This document shows positions 14,180 through 21,219 of a DNA stretch of 21,219 nt, piece by piece. Source of the DNA: Pseudomonadota bacterium (GTDB lineage: Bacteria > Pseudomonadota > Gammaproteobacteria > Burkholderiales > Burkholderiaceae_F); contig JAEZVV010000177.1 of assembly GCA_023443095.1 (NCBI GenBank), positions 1 to 21,219 of the forward strand, written 5' to 3'. The translations under genes and the position numbers were made by a program. Within the stretch, counting starts at the first letter, position 1, and each line of letters starts with the position of its first letter. The notes under the pieces are model-generated. The model saw only the letters and a list, made by a program, of their open reading frames with translations, was not told the DNA's origin and ran no database searches.

Positions 14180-15397
14180 TCAGCGCCGGCCGAGGGCGGC
14201 TGGCATGCGGCCCGAGAGCAGGTACTCCACCAGCTCGCGCGCCGGACGCACGGCGTCGCCGAAAGGCAGGCTGGCCGAACCGCGGAAGAACAGGCCCTTG
14301 GCCACTTCGCCGCGCATCGCCGCCGCCAGCTGGCTGTCGATGCAGAACTGGCCGAACTTCGAGATCCCGTCGCGCAGGCCGCAGGACGACAGGCAGTTGA
14401 GCGCCACCGCACATTTGCCCGCGGTTTCACGCAAGGCCGCTTTGACTTCGATCACCCGCTGTGCCGCCTTCTCGCGCAGCCGCGCCTCCTGGCTTAGGTA
14501 GCGGTCGAGCCAGGGCGTTCGCACCGCACGCGCCGGCAGGCCGGCCACGCTGATGAACTCAACCATGTCGGCCGGGCCGGCTTCGGCCAGGATGCGCTTG
14601 AACTCGGGATGGGCATCGCCTTCTTCGCTCACCGCAAACGCGGTGCCGAGCTGGACCGCCGAATAACCGATAGTCAGCAGCTCGACCACCCGCTCGTGAG
14701 TATTGATGCCGCCAGCGGCGATGAAGGGCACGGCGCCGGGCTCAAGACCGAGCTCGCGCATGGCGACGTGGATTTCCTCCATCACGCGGGCAAAGTCGAA
14801 GCGGGCGTCGCCCAGGTCTTCGATGCGCGCCGCGCCCAGGTGGCCGCCGGCATGGGCCGGATGTTCGATCACCACCGCGTCCGGCAGACGGCCCTTGCGC
14901 ATCCAGCGCTTCAAGACCAGGGCCACGCCGCGCGCATCCGACAGGATGGGAACCAGAGCGACGTCGGGATAACCGTGGGCGAGTTCGGGAAGGTCGAGCG
15001 GCAGGCCGGCGCCCATCACGATGGCATCGGCGCCGGACTCGCAGGCCTGGCGGACCAGGGCCGGATGCTGGTCGACCGCCTTCATCACGTTGACCGCGAT
15101 CGCGCCCTGGCCGTTGGCGTCGACGCGGGCCGCCCGCACCTCGCGATCGAGCGCGATCAGGTTATGGGCCTCGAGCGTGGCGCGATCGCGCACGCCGCGA
15201 CCGGCGTCGACCAGGTCGGCGTGATGGTGCCGCAGGTCGACCGAGGCAATCGTTCCCAGGGCGCCTGTGCGGGCCACGGCTGATGCCAGACGGTGAGCGG
15301 ACACTCCCACTCCCATGCCTCCCTGGACGACAGGCAGCAATGCCTTGCCCTTGAGCATGAGAGGGCGCAGACCGTGGGCAGCAAGCAGTTCGAACAT
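14180..15397 (-). CDS. Nitronate monooxygenase family flavoprotein
   Basis: A 405-residue FMN-binding TIM-barrel protein of the nitronate monooxygenase (2-nitropropane dioxygenase) family. Seen: PVVQGGMGVGVSAHRLASAV near the N terminus, VMGAGLPLDLPEL, HPAHAGGHLGA with His186 in the position of the family catalytic His, and AAGGINTHERVVELL followed by GYSAVQLGTAF for FMN phosphate binding. Beyond ~325 is an extension with four cysteines (Cys329, Cys335, Cys339, Cys352) not part of the minimal barrel. AGGAA six bases before the ATG supports the start. The natural substrate is unknown. FabK-type enoyl reductases share this fold, but a FabI gene is present and the sequence reads as nitronate monooxygenase. 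Confidence 0.88.
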   Translation of the reverse strand: MFELLAAHGLRPLMLKGKALLPVVQGGMGVGVSAHRLASAVARTGALGTIASVDLRHHHADLVDAGRGVRDRATLEAHNLIALDREVRAARVDANGQGAIAVNVMKAVDQHPALVRQACESGADAIVMGAGLPLDLPELAHGYPDVALVPILSDARGVALVLKRWMRKGRLPDAVVIEHPAHAGGHLGAARIEDLGDARFDFARVMEEIHVAMRELGLEPGAVPFIAAGGINTHERVVELLTIGYSAVQLGTAFAVSEEGDAHPEFKRILAEAGPADMVEFISVAGLPARAVRTPWLDRYLSQEARLREKAAQRVIEVKAALRETAGKCAVALNCLSSCGLRDGISKFGQFCIDSQLAAAMRGEVAKGLFFRGSASLPFGDAVRPARELVEYLLSGRMPAALGRR

Positions 15398-15495
15398 CAG
15401 GCGTTCCTAGAATTGCGAAGGGAGTCGAGTGTGATCGCCCTATTTGCAACCACAATTGACGTAAATCATAAGGCGCCAGCCAATTTGGGCTCCCG

Positions 15496-15523
15496 TTGGT
15501 CAGAAAACCGACTCCCCTATACT
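15496..15523 (+). promoter_or_regulatory. Sigma-70 promoter of fabI
   Basis: TTGGTC (15496-15501) and TATACT (15518-15523) with a 16-base spacer. The predicted start near 15530 leaves a ~45-base leader before the fabI ATG at 15576. Confidence 0.65.
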
Positions 15524-15575
15524 CGCGCGTTTGATCGCCAGCCGATCATCCCCAGAACAAAATACGGACACAGTT

Positions 15576-16367
15576 ATGGCCTTTCTCACCGGCAAGCGCC
15601 TACTCATCACCGGCTTGCTTTCCAATCGCTCGATTGCCTACGGCATCGCGAAGGCCTGCCACCGCGAAGGCGCCGAGCTTGCATTCACTTACGTGGGCGA
15701 GCGCTTCAAGGACCGCATCACCGAGTTCGCCGCCGAGTTCGGCTCGGACATGGTGTTCGAGATGGACGTCGGCAGCGACGAACAGATCGCCGCCACCATA
15801 GCCGGCCTGCGCGAGCGCTGGGGCTTGCTCGACGGCCTGGTGCATTCGATCGGCTTTGCACCGCGCGACGCGATCGCCGGCGATTTCGTCGATGGTCTGT
15901 CGCGCGAAGGCTTCCGCGTCGCCATGGACATCTCGGCCTATTCCTTCCCGGCGCTCGCCAAGGCCGCCCTGCCGCTGATGGAAGGCCGTCCGGCCTCGGT
16001 GCTGACGCTCTCCTACCTCGGTGCCGAGCGGGTCGTTCCCAACTACAACACCATGGGCGTGGCCAAGGCCGCGCTCGAAGCCAGCACCCGCTACCTCGCC
16101 TCCAGCCTGGGCCCGCGCGGCATCCGCGCCAACGCGATCTCGGCCGGCCCGATCAAGACCCTGGCCGCCAGCGGCATCCAGGGCTTTTCCAAGCTGCTGC
16201 ATTTCATGGAAGCCAACGCGCCGCTGCGCCGCACCGTGACCATCGACGAGGTCGGCAATGTCGCCGCCTTCCTGCTGTCGGACATGGCGAGCGGAATGAC
16301 GGGCGACGTGGTCTACGTCGACGCGGGCTTCCACGCCGTGGCGATCGGCCCGAACGCGGCGGACTGA
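15576..16367 (+). CDS. fabI: Enoyl-[acyl-carrier-protein] reductase (NADH)
   Basis: Catalyses the last reduction of each fatty-acid elongation cycle. The 263-residue SDR protein has the FabI-type cofactor motif ITGLLSNRSIAYGIA, SIGFAPRD, and the catalytic Tyr157 and Lys164 in YNTMGVAK (Tyr156/Lys163 in E. coli), with Tyr147 in SYLGAER. The product matches E. coli FabI closely through ISAGPIKTLAASGI. The frame is open upstream to a TTG at 15531, but MAFLTGKRLLITG is the family start. The DUF423 gene follows four bases later. Confidence 0.96.
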   Translation: MAFLTGKRLLITGLLSNRSIAYGIAKACHREGAELAFTYVGERFKDRITEFAAEFGSDMVFEMDVGSDEQIAATIAGLRERWGLLDGLVHSIGFAPRDAIAGDFVDGLSREGFRVAMDISAYSFPALAKAALPLMEGRPASVLTLSYLGAERVVPNYNTMGVAKAALEASTRYLASSLGPRGIRANAISAGPIKTLAASGIQGFSKLLHFMEANAPLRRTVTIDEVGNVAAFLLSDMASGMTGDVVYVDAGFHAVAIGPNAAD

Positions 16368-16371
16368 AGCG

Positions 16372-16743
16372 ATGTCACGTCTCTGGTTTTCGCTGGGCGC
16401 CCTGCTCGCGATGTGTGCCGTCGCACTGGGCGCTTTTGCCGCCCACGGCCTGAAGAAGCTGGTCGCCCCCGAACTGGTCGAGACCTTCCAGTACGGGGTC
16501 GACTACCAGTTCGTGCACGCGCTCGCCCTGCTCGCTTGCGCCTGGGCCGCAAGCCAATGGAACCGGCGCCTCGTCAACGCCGCCGCCGTTCTGTTCCTGA
16601 TCGGCATGGCAGGCTTTTCGCTCAGCCTCTACGTGCTGGTTCTCACCGAGTGGCGGCCCTGGCCGCTGATCACTCCCGCCGGCGGCTTCGCGATGATGCT
16701 GGGCTGGTTGTGTCTGGCGCTTGCGCCCTGGCGCGGGCGCTGA
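16372..16743 (+). CDS. DUF423 family inner-membrane protein
   Basis: A 123-residue protein with four hydrophobic segments (about 6-27, 45-62, 67-88, 96-118). GAFAAHGLKK after the first helix and LITPAGGFAMMLGW near the end are the conserved features of DUF423 (YgdD in E. coli). Function unknown. It begins four bases after fabI and is probably co-transcribed. It converges on the next gene with one base between stop codons. Confidence 0.9.
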   Translation: MSRLWFSLGALLAMCAVALGAFAAHGLKKLVAPELVETFQYGVDYQFVHALALLACAWAASQWNRRLVNAAAVLFLIGMAGFSLSLYVLVLTEWRPWPLITPAGGFAMMLGWLCLALAPWRGR

Positions 16744-16744
16744 A

Positions 16745-17158
16745 TCACTGCGGCGGCGCGTCGCGGAAACGCTGGTGCATCAATAGGTGAAACGGGGCTT
16801 TCGGCGGCGCGGGCAGCCGCTCGAAAGCCAGCTTGCCGCGCATGCAGGCCCATACGCGCGTGTTGCGGTCGGCCACCAGCTTTTCCACGGCGCCGTCGGC
16901 CGCAATCACCACCACGAAGGAAAACGGCAGCGCATCGGCAGCGGTCACCCCCGTCGTGCATTCGCGGAAGATGCGCTGGTAGGGACCGCCGAAAGCCGGC
17001 AGCAGAGTCCCGCCGTGCCAGTCGCGCAAAGCGCCTTCGTCGGCAAGGGCGGCCTCGCGCGCGGCAGCAAAGCCGGCATGGCCCATGCCCTGCGCCGAAG
17101 CCGTTGCCGCCGCGACGCACAGCCATGCGAAGCCCAGCGGCAGGAAAGTCTGTTTCAT
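16745..17158 (-). CDS. Small exported protein coupled to senA, unknown function
   Basis: A 137-residue protein with a typical signal peptide (MKQTFLPLGFAWLCVAAATA, cleavage near SA-QG). The mature part has two cysteines, Cys67 and Cys105, which could form a disulfide in the periplasm, and one beta-rich region (FSFVVVIAADGAVEKLVADR). I recognise no family. An open frame extends upstream to 17449, but it would overlap senA and would lose the signal peptide at the N terminus. The ATG overlaps the senA stop (ATGA), so translation is likely coupled and a shared role is a reasonable guess only. Confidence 0.75.
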   Translation of the reverse strand: MKQTFLPLGFAWLCVAAATASAQGMGHAGFAAAREAALADEGALRDWHGGTLLPAFGGPYQRIFRECTTGVTAADALPFSFVVVIAADGAVEKLVADRNTRVWACMRGKLAFERLPAPPKAPFHLLMHQRFRDAPPQ

Positions 17159-18300
17159 AGAGAACACGTGCGAAATCCAATCAACAAGTCGTTGCGTTCG
17201 GGCAGATAGTAGTTGCGGTAAGCCGCATCCCTCAGCCAGGGCGAGGTGGCCCACGAGGCGCCGCGCACGGCGCGGTGGCTGTGGAACCACGGCAGCGAAT
17301 AATCGCGGTAGGGATCGGGCGCAAAGCCGGGGTAGGGCGCAAACGGGTCGGCCGTCCACTCCCAGACCTCGCCCCAGCTTATCGCCCCCGCCCGTGCCGC
17401 GCCCTCCCATTCGGCCTCCGACGGCAGCCGCCGCCCGGCCCAGCGGCACCAGGCCTGGGCTTCGAAGGCACTGACGTGGACCATGGGCGCGACCGGATCG
17501 AGCGGCCGCCAGGCATCGAAGACCCGCTGCTGCCAGCCGCTACCGGAGCGGCGCCAGTACACCGGCTGCCTTGCACCCGCTTCGTCCCGCCAGCGGCGGC
17601 CGGCCTCGCACCAGAACTCGTCGTGCCAGTACCCGCCCGCCGCGACAAAGGCCTCGAACTCGCCCGCCGACACCGGCGCCCGCGATATCGAATACGGCTC
17701 GAATTCGACCGGGTGCGCCCACTTCTCGTTGTCGAACACGAAACCCGGGCCGGGCCCGGCGCCGATGTTGATCGTCTGCGCCGGCATCGCCGCGTCGCCC
17801 GAACATCCGCCAGCGCGCGACGCCGCGCTTCCCGACGGAGCCGGATACGCACAGGTCTGGCGCGTGTAGACGAAGGCCTCGCCGTGCATGAGTTCGTGCG
17901 CCAGCGCGAGACTGAAGTTGTACAGGCCGGCGTCGCCCTCGTCGGCGCGGGCGAGCGTCTCCAGCGTGGCGTCCAGGACCGCCTCCAGGTAGGCCAAGAT
18001 CACCGATCGCGGCGGCAGCTCGAGTTGCCAGCGGTTTTCGTGTGCGACGCGCGACGAGTCGTACCAGCTATCCGAACCGGCCAGCAGGGAATCCCGCAGC
18101 GGCCGGCCTTCCCCGGCCCAGCGCAGGCACCAGAATTCGGCGAACCAGCCCACATGGCCGAGCTCCCACGCCACCGGGTTGACGATGGCAAGCCGCGGAA
18201 CCCGCCACTGCGCTTCGCTGAGATCGCCCACCAGCGCCAGAGTCGACTTTCGGGCATCCTGCAGGGCCGTCGCCAGCGCCCGCCGATCGAACCGCCTCAT
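17155..18300 (-). CDS. senA: Selenoneine synthase SenA-like (EgtB family)
   Basis: A 381-residue non-haem iron enzyme of the EgtB family. An N-terminal DinB-like four-helix domain carries the iron ligands His49 (LGHVGW), His135 and His139 in HELMHGE (HX3HXE). A C-terminal formylglycine-generating-type domain ends in VRGASWATSPWLRDAAYRNY and FRTCSL. In ergothioneine synthesis such enzymes join a sulfur donor to hercynine. SenA instead uses a selenosugar to make selenoneine. I assign SenA because its neighbour is SenB-like, not from residues that separate the two activities. An ATG at 18364-18366 would add 22 residues, but GGAGGTG six to seven bases before the ATG at 18298-18300 fixes the start. 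EgtB acting in ergothioneine synthesis is the alternative. Confidence 0.82.
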   Translation of the reverse strand: MRRFDRRALATALQDARKSTLALVGDLSEAQWRVPRLAIVNPVAWELGHVGWFAEFWCLRWAGEGRPLRDSLLAGSDSWYDSSRVAHENRWQLELPPRSVILAYLEAVLDATLETLARADEGDAGLYNFSLALAHELMHGEAFVYTRQTCAYPAPSGSAASRAGGCSGDAAMPAQTINIGAGPGPGFVFDNEKWAHPVEFEPYSISRAPVSAGEFEAFVAAGGYWHDEFWCEAGRRWRDEAGARQPVYWRRSGSGWQQRVFDAWRPLDPVAPMVHVSAFEAQAWCRWAGRRLPSEAEWEGAARAGAISWGEVWEWTADPFAPYPGFAPDPYRDYSLPWFHSHRAVRGASWATSPWLRDAAYRNYYLPERNDLLIGFRTCSL

Positions 18301-19261
18301 GCCACGCACCTCCCGCCCGCAAGTCTGCCTCATCACCCCGTACGGCGCGCTCGCCAACAACGGCAACTGGCATACCGCGGCGCGCTGGCAACACTTCCTG
18401 CGCGGCGCGGCTCGCCTCAGGCTGGCAACCGAATGGGACGGCCTGCCCGCCGACCTGATGATTGCGCTGCACGCACGGCGCTCGGCCGCCTCGATTCACG
18501 CCTTCGCCGCTGCCCATCCCGACCGGCCGTTGTGCGTGGTTCTGACCGGCACCGATCTCTACCGCGACATCGGGAGCGACGCCGCGGCGCAGCGCTCGCT
18601 TCAACTCGCCACCTGCCTGGTCGTGCTGCAGGAGCTCGGCCCCGAGGCGGTGCCCGAGCCTTACCGCGCCAAAACCCGGGTGATCTACCAGTCGGCCAGT
18701 TCGCTCAAGCCCGGCGAACACCGGACCAACAGCTTCGAGGTGGCGGTGGTCGGCCACCTGCGCGACGAGAAGGATCCGCTCACCGCGATCCGAGCCGCGC
18801 GCCGTTTGCCGTCCTCGTCCCGCATCCACCTCCTACACGACGGCAGCGTGCTCGACGCCGATCTGGCCAGCGCCGCCCGCACCGCCACCCGCGAACTGGC
18901 GCCACGCTACCGCTGGCTGGGGGCGCAGACCCGGGCCCAGGCGCGCCAGCTGATGCGACGTTGCCGGGTCCTGCTGCATGCCTCGAAGATGGAAGGCGGG
19001 GCCCAGGTGATCCTGGAAGCGATCACGGCCCACACCCCGGTGATCGCCTCGGACTGCGACGGCAATGTCGGCATGCTGGGCCGCGGCTATCCGGGCCTGT
19101 TCCCGGTGGGCGACGATGCCGCGGCCGCCGCGCTCCTGCTGCGCGCCGAATCCGAGCCGGCTTTCCTCGAACAGCTGCGCCAGGCCTGCGAGCAGCGGGC
19201 GCCGTTGTTTGCGCCAGCGCGGGAGCAGGCCGCCGTGCTCGAACTGCTGGCCCTTGCCTGA
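18299..19261 (+). CDS. senB: Selenosugar synthase SenB-like glycosyltransferase
   Basis: A 320-residue GT-B glycosyltransferase of the family known as TIGR04348, now tied to selenoneine biosynthesis. SenB is reported to combine selenophosphate with a UDP-sugar to form a seleno-sugar, the selenium donor for SenA. Visible: VCLITPYGALANNGNWHTA at the N terminus, VVLTGTDLYRDI, VAVVGHLRDEKDP opening the second Rossmann domain, and KMEGGAQVILEAI as the nucleotide-sugar motif, then SDCDGNVGMLG. The preferred start ATGCCACGCACC shares CATG with the senA start on the other strand. No good ribosome-binding site precedes it. The frame is open further upstream (to 18179), but that would be antisense to senA. 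Confidence 0.85.
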   Translation: MPRTSRPQVCLITPYGALANNGNWHTAARWQHFLRGAARLRLATEWDGLPADLMIALHARRSAASIHAFAAAHPDRPLCVVLTGTDLYRDIGSDAAAQRSLQLATCLVVLQELGPEAVPEPYRAKTRVIYQSASSLKPGEHRTNSFEVAVVGHLRDEKDPLTAIRAARRLPSSSRIHLLHDGSVLDADLASAARTATRELAPRYRWLGAQTRAQARQLMRRCRVLLHASKMEGGAQVILEAITAHTPVIASDCDGNVGMLGRGYPGLFPVGDDAAAAALLLRAESEPAFLEQLRQACEQRAPLFAPAREQAAVLELLALA

Positions 19262-19266
19262 GCGCT

Positions 19267-19282
19267 GCGGCCGTCCGGCCGC
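19267..19282. terminator. GC-only hairpin between senB and hrcA
   Basis: GCGGCC pairs with GGCCGC around a 4-base loop, between the convergent senB and hrcA stops. No T run follows on either strand, so it is at best a weak or factor-assisted terminator. Confidence 0.35.
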
Positions 19283-19285
19283 GAC

Positions 19286-20299
19286 CTACTTGTGGCTGAG
19301 TGCGCTCGAAAGCAGGCGCGCGGTGATGTCGACGATCGGAATCACGCGTTCGTAGGCCATGCGCATCGGACCGATCACCCCAAGCGTGCCCACCACCTCG
19401 CCGTCGACGTTATAGGGCGAGACCACCAGGCTCATCTCGTCGACCGGCACCAGATTCGACTCGCCACCGATGTAGATCTGCACGCCCGCCGCGCCGATCG
19501 AGGTATCGAGCAACTGCACCAGCTGGGTGCGGCTTTCGAACATGTCGAACAGCTTGCGCAGGCGGCCGAGATCGGCCGAGAGTTCGTTGACGCCGAGCAG
19601 GTTGCGTTCGCCCGAAATCACCATCGGGTCGCTTTCGGCGTAGGCCTCGCTGCCGGCCTGGACCGCCGCTTCCATCAGCTGCGAGATGTCGCTCGAGAGC
19701 GCTCTGAGCTCGCTTTGCAGCCGCACCCGCGCCTCGTCGAAAGCCAGCCCGGCGAAATGCTCGTTGAGCACGTTGGCCGCTTCGATCAGCTGCGGCTGGG
19801 TATAGGCCAGGTCGGTGGCGAGGATGCGGTTCTGCACGTCGCCCTCGGGGGTGACGATGATCAACAACACGCGTTTATCGCCCAGGCGAACGAACTCGAC
19901 CTGGCGAAAGGCCGACGAGCGCCGCGGCGTCAGCACCACGCCGGCGAACTGCGACAGGTTGGAGAGCATCTGCGCCGCGTGCTGGATCGCGCGATGCGGG
20001 TCGGCCACCCGGATCTGGCCCTGCATGACTGCCGCCGTATGCTCCTCAAGCGGCTGCACGGTGAGCAGGCTGTCGACGAAAAGGCGGTACCCGCGCGGCG
20101 TCGGCACCCGCCCGGCCGAAGTGTGAGGGCTGGCGATGAAACCGGCGTCTTCGAGGTCGGCCATCACGTTGCGGATGGTCGCGGCCGACAGATCCAGACC
20201 GGAGGCCTTGGCCAGCGCGCGCGAGCCCACCGGCTGACCGTCGGCGATGTGGCATTCGATCAGGGTTTTGAGCAGGGAGCGGGCGCGTTCGTCGAGCAT
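19286..20299 (-). CDS. hrcA: Heat-inducible transcription repressor HrcA
   Basis: A 337-residue repressor of class I heat-shock genes that binds CIRCE operators and is kept active by GroEL. The N-terminal winged helix reads RARSLLKTLIECHIADGQPV, then RALAKASGLDLSAATIRNVM and SPHTSAGRVPTPRGYRLFVD, the standard HrcA opening. The GAF-like core and the C-terminal IGPMRMAYERVIPIVDI follow. There is no CIRCE element (TTAGCACTC-N9-GAGTGCTAA) in front of it. The start has no Shine-Dalgarno sequence; TAGAAT ends six bases before the ATG. Confidence 0.95.
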   Translation of the reverse strand: MLDERARSLLKTLIECHIADGQPVGSRALAKASGLDLSAATIRNVMADLEDAGFIASPHTSAGRVPTPRGYRLFVDSLLTVQPLEEHTAAVMQGQIRVADPHRAIQHAAQMLSNLSQFAGVVLTPRRSSAFRQVEFVRLGDKRVLLIIVTPEGDVQNRILATDLAYTQPQLIEAANVLNEHFAGLAFDEARVRLQSELRALSSDISQLMEAAVQAGSEAYAESDPMVISGERNLLGVNELSADLGRLRKLFDMFESRTQLVQLLDTSIGAAGVQIYIGGESNLVPVDEMSLVVSPYNVDGEVVGTLGVIGPMRMAYERVIPIVDITARLLSSALSHK

Positions 20300-20305
20300 G
20301 GTTCG

Positions 20306-20311
20306 ATTCTA
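20306..20311 (-). promoter_or_regulatory. Candidate -10 box of hrcA, leaderless spacing
   Basis: On the minus strand TAGAAT is followed by six bases and then the hrcA ATG. If used, transcription would start at or next to the A of ATG. A TTGAAT lies 19 bases upstream as a poorly spaced -35. Confidence 0.35.
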
Positions 20312-20363
20312 CGGAAAGCGCGGGACTTCGATTCAATCGCGCTGGACCGCGTGTCCTTCCTGC

Positions 20364-20369
20364 AATAAT
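20364..20369 (+). promoter_or_regulatory. Candidate -10 box of nadK, leaderless spacing
   Basis: AATAAT (5/6 to the -10 consensus) is followed by six bases and then the nadK ATG. No convincing -35 and no Shine-Dalgarno sequence are visible. Confidence 0.3.
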
Positions 20370-20375
20370 CGCCCC

Positions 20376-21219
20376 ATGCCCAGCCCCTTCCGACACGTTG
20401 CGATTTTCGGCAAACGCAGCGATCCGATCGCCGAACCCCTGGCCGCCCTGGTCAGGATCGTCCAGGCCGCCGGCGCCACCCCGCTGCTGGAGGCCTCGAC
20501 CGCCGAACGCCTGGGCTGGCCCGCCGACCGCGGCCACAGCCTCGAGCAGCTGGGCCGCTCGGCCGACCTGGCGATCGTGCTGGGCGGCGACGGCACCATG
20601 CTCGGCATCGCCCGCGAACTCGCGCCGCATGGCACGCCGCTGATCGGCGTCAACCACGGCCGCCTGGGCTTCATCACCGACATCGCCCTCGACGGGATGG
20701 AGGCCCTGCTGCCGGCCATGCTCGCCGGCCACTACGAGACCGACCACCGCGTCACCCTGGCGGCCGAAGTCGTGCGCCGGCAGCAAACCGTGTTCGCCAC
20801 CCGTGCCGTCAACGATGTCGTGATCGCCCGCGGCGTGGCGGGCGGCATGGTCGAGTTCACGGTCCGGGTCGACGGTCTGGTGATGTACAACCAGCGCGCC
20901 GACGGCCTGATCCTGGCCACGCCCACCGGCTCGACCGCTTACGCCTTGTCGGCGGGTGGCCCCATCCTGCACCCGCGACTGGGTGGCCTGACCCTGGTGC
21001 CGGTGGCGCCGCAGACCCTGTCCAACCGCCCGATCGTGCTGCCCGACGACGGCCTGATCGAGATCGAGATCACCGACGTGCGCGACGCCACCGCTCACTT
21101 CGACATGCAGAGCTTTGCCAACATCGCCCCGGGCGACATCGTGCGTGCCCGCCGCGCCGCCGACGTGGTGACCCTGCTGCACCCGGTGGGGCACAACCAC
21201 TTCGACACCCTGCGCCAGA
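20376..21219 (+). CDS. nadK: NAD kinase (3' end beyond window)
   Basis: Phosphorylates NAD+ to NADP+. 281 codons are visible with no stop before the right edge; complete bacterial enzymes are usually about 290-300 residues, so only a short tail is missing. Family motifs are present: GGDGTM (Asp72 in the catalytic GGDGT), GVNHGRLGFITD, the NAD-binding Asn146-Asp147 in VNDVVIARG, and ATPTGSTAYALSAGGPI. The start is the ATG at 20376. It diverges from hrcA, an arrangement common in proteobacteria. Confidence 0.95.
   Translation, partial: MPSPFRHVAIFGKRSDPIAEPLAALVRIVQAAGATPLLEASTAERLGWPADRGHSLEQLGRSADLAIVLGGDGTMLGIARELAPHGTPLIGVNHGRLGFITDIALDGMEALLPAMLAGHYETDHRVTLAAEVVRRQQTVFATRAVNDVVIARGVAGGMVEFTVRVDGLVMYNQRADGLILATPTGSTAYALSAGGPILHPRLGGLTLVPVAPQTLSNRPIVLPDDGLIEIEITDVRDATAHFDMQSFANIAPGDIVRARRAADVVTLLHPVGHNHFDTLRQ

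Noticed and set aside
15531..15575. TTG start giving fabI 15 extra residues
   Set aside because: The extension has no FabI similarity and begins at the predicted transcription start; MAFLTGKRLLITG is the family start.
17275..19299. Plus-strand frame of 674 codons across senA and senB
   Set aside because: It is antisense to senA and out of frame with senB; Arg/Pro/Ala-rich without motifs.
20300..20375. CIRCE operator in front of hrcA
   Set aside because: No TTAGCACTC-N9-GAGTGCTAA or near match can be read in the gap.

Overview
The window is about 21.2 kb of GC-rich chromosome, apparently from a betaproteobacterium. The order mltD - gloB - yafS-like methyltransferase - rnhA - dnaQ - tRNA, the divergent hrcA/nadK pair and the codon usage all fit this. 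A relative of Rhodocyclales/Burkholderiales is my guess, not a proven placement. Most genes are core housekeeping genes, mixed with two accessory zones.

Region 1 (1-5000) is accessory. A cut-off gene tail (3-137) faces mgtA, a Mg2+-importing P-type ATPase on the minus strand. Upstream of mgtA, on the same strand, is a compact lower-GC cassette: the 3' remnant of an hlyD-type secretion adaptor gene, a 36-residue one-helix ORF, a 218-residue four-helix membrane protein and a 45-residue hydrophilic ORF. The first three overlap by 1 or 4 bases, as in translational coupling. A 77-bp imperfect repeat (72/77 identical) covers the start of mgtA and is fused in frame to the hlyD remnant. A GFA/CENP-V-type zinc protein gene follows.

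Region 2 (5065-14165) is the conserved mltD-gloB-(SAM methyltransferase)-rnhA-dnaQ-tRNA neighbourhood. A two-gene RND efflux pump (adaptor plus inner-membrane transporter) sits between rnhA and dnaQ. tRNA-Val(CAC) has its own terminator. mltD ends in a clear bidirectional terminator shared with a convergent nitronate monooxygenase family gene.

Region 3 (14180-16743) holds the nitronate monooxygenase family protein, divergent from fabI (enoyl-ACP reductase, with a good sigma-70 promoter) and a DUF423 membrane protein directly behind fabI.

Region 4 (16745-19261) looks like a selenoneine biosynthesis locus. A SenA-like non-haem iron synthase (EgtB family) and a SenB-like selenosugar glycosyltransferase diverge from overlapping start codons in one CATG. 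A small exported protein of unknown function is coupled to senA by an ATGA overlap. senC (selenophosphate synthetase) and a hercynine-forming methyltransferase are not in the window. Region 5 (19286-21219) is hrcA, divergent from nadK, which runs off the right edge.
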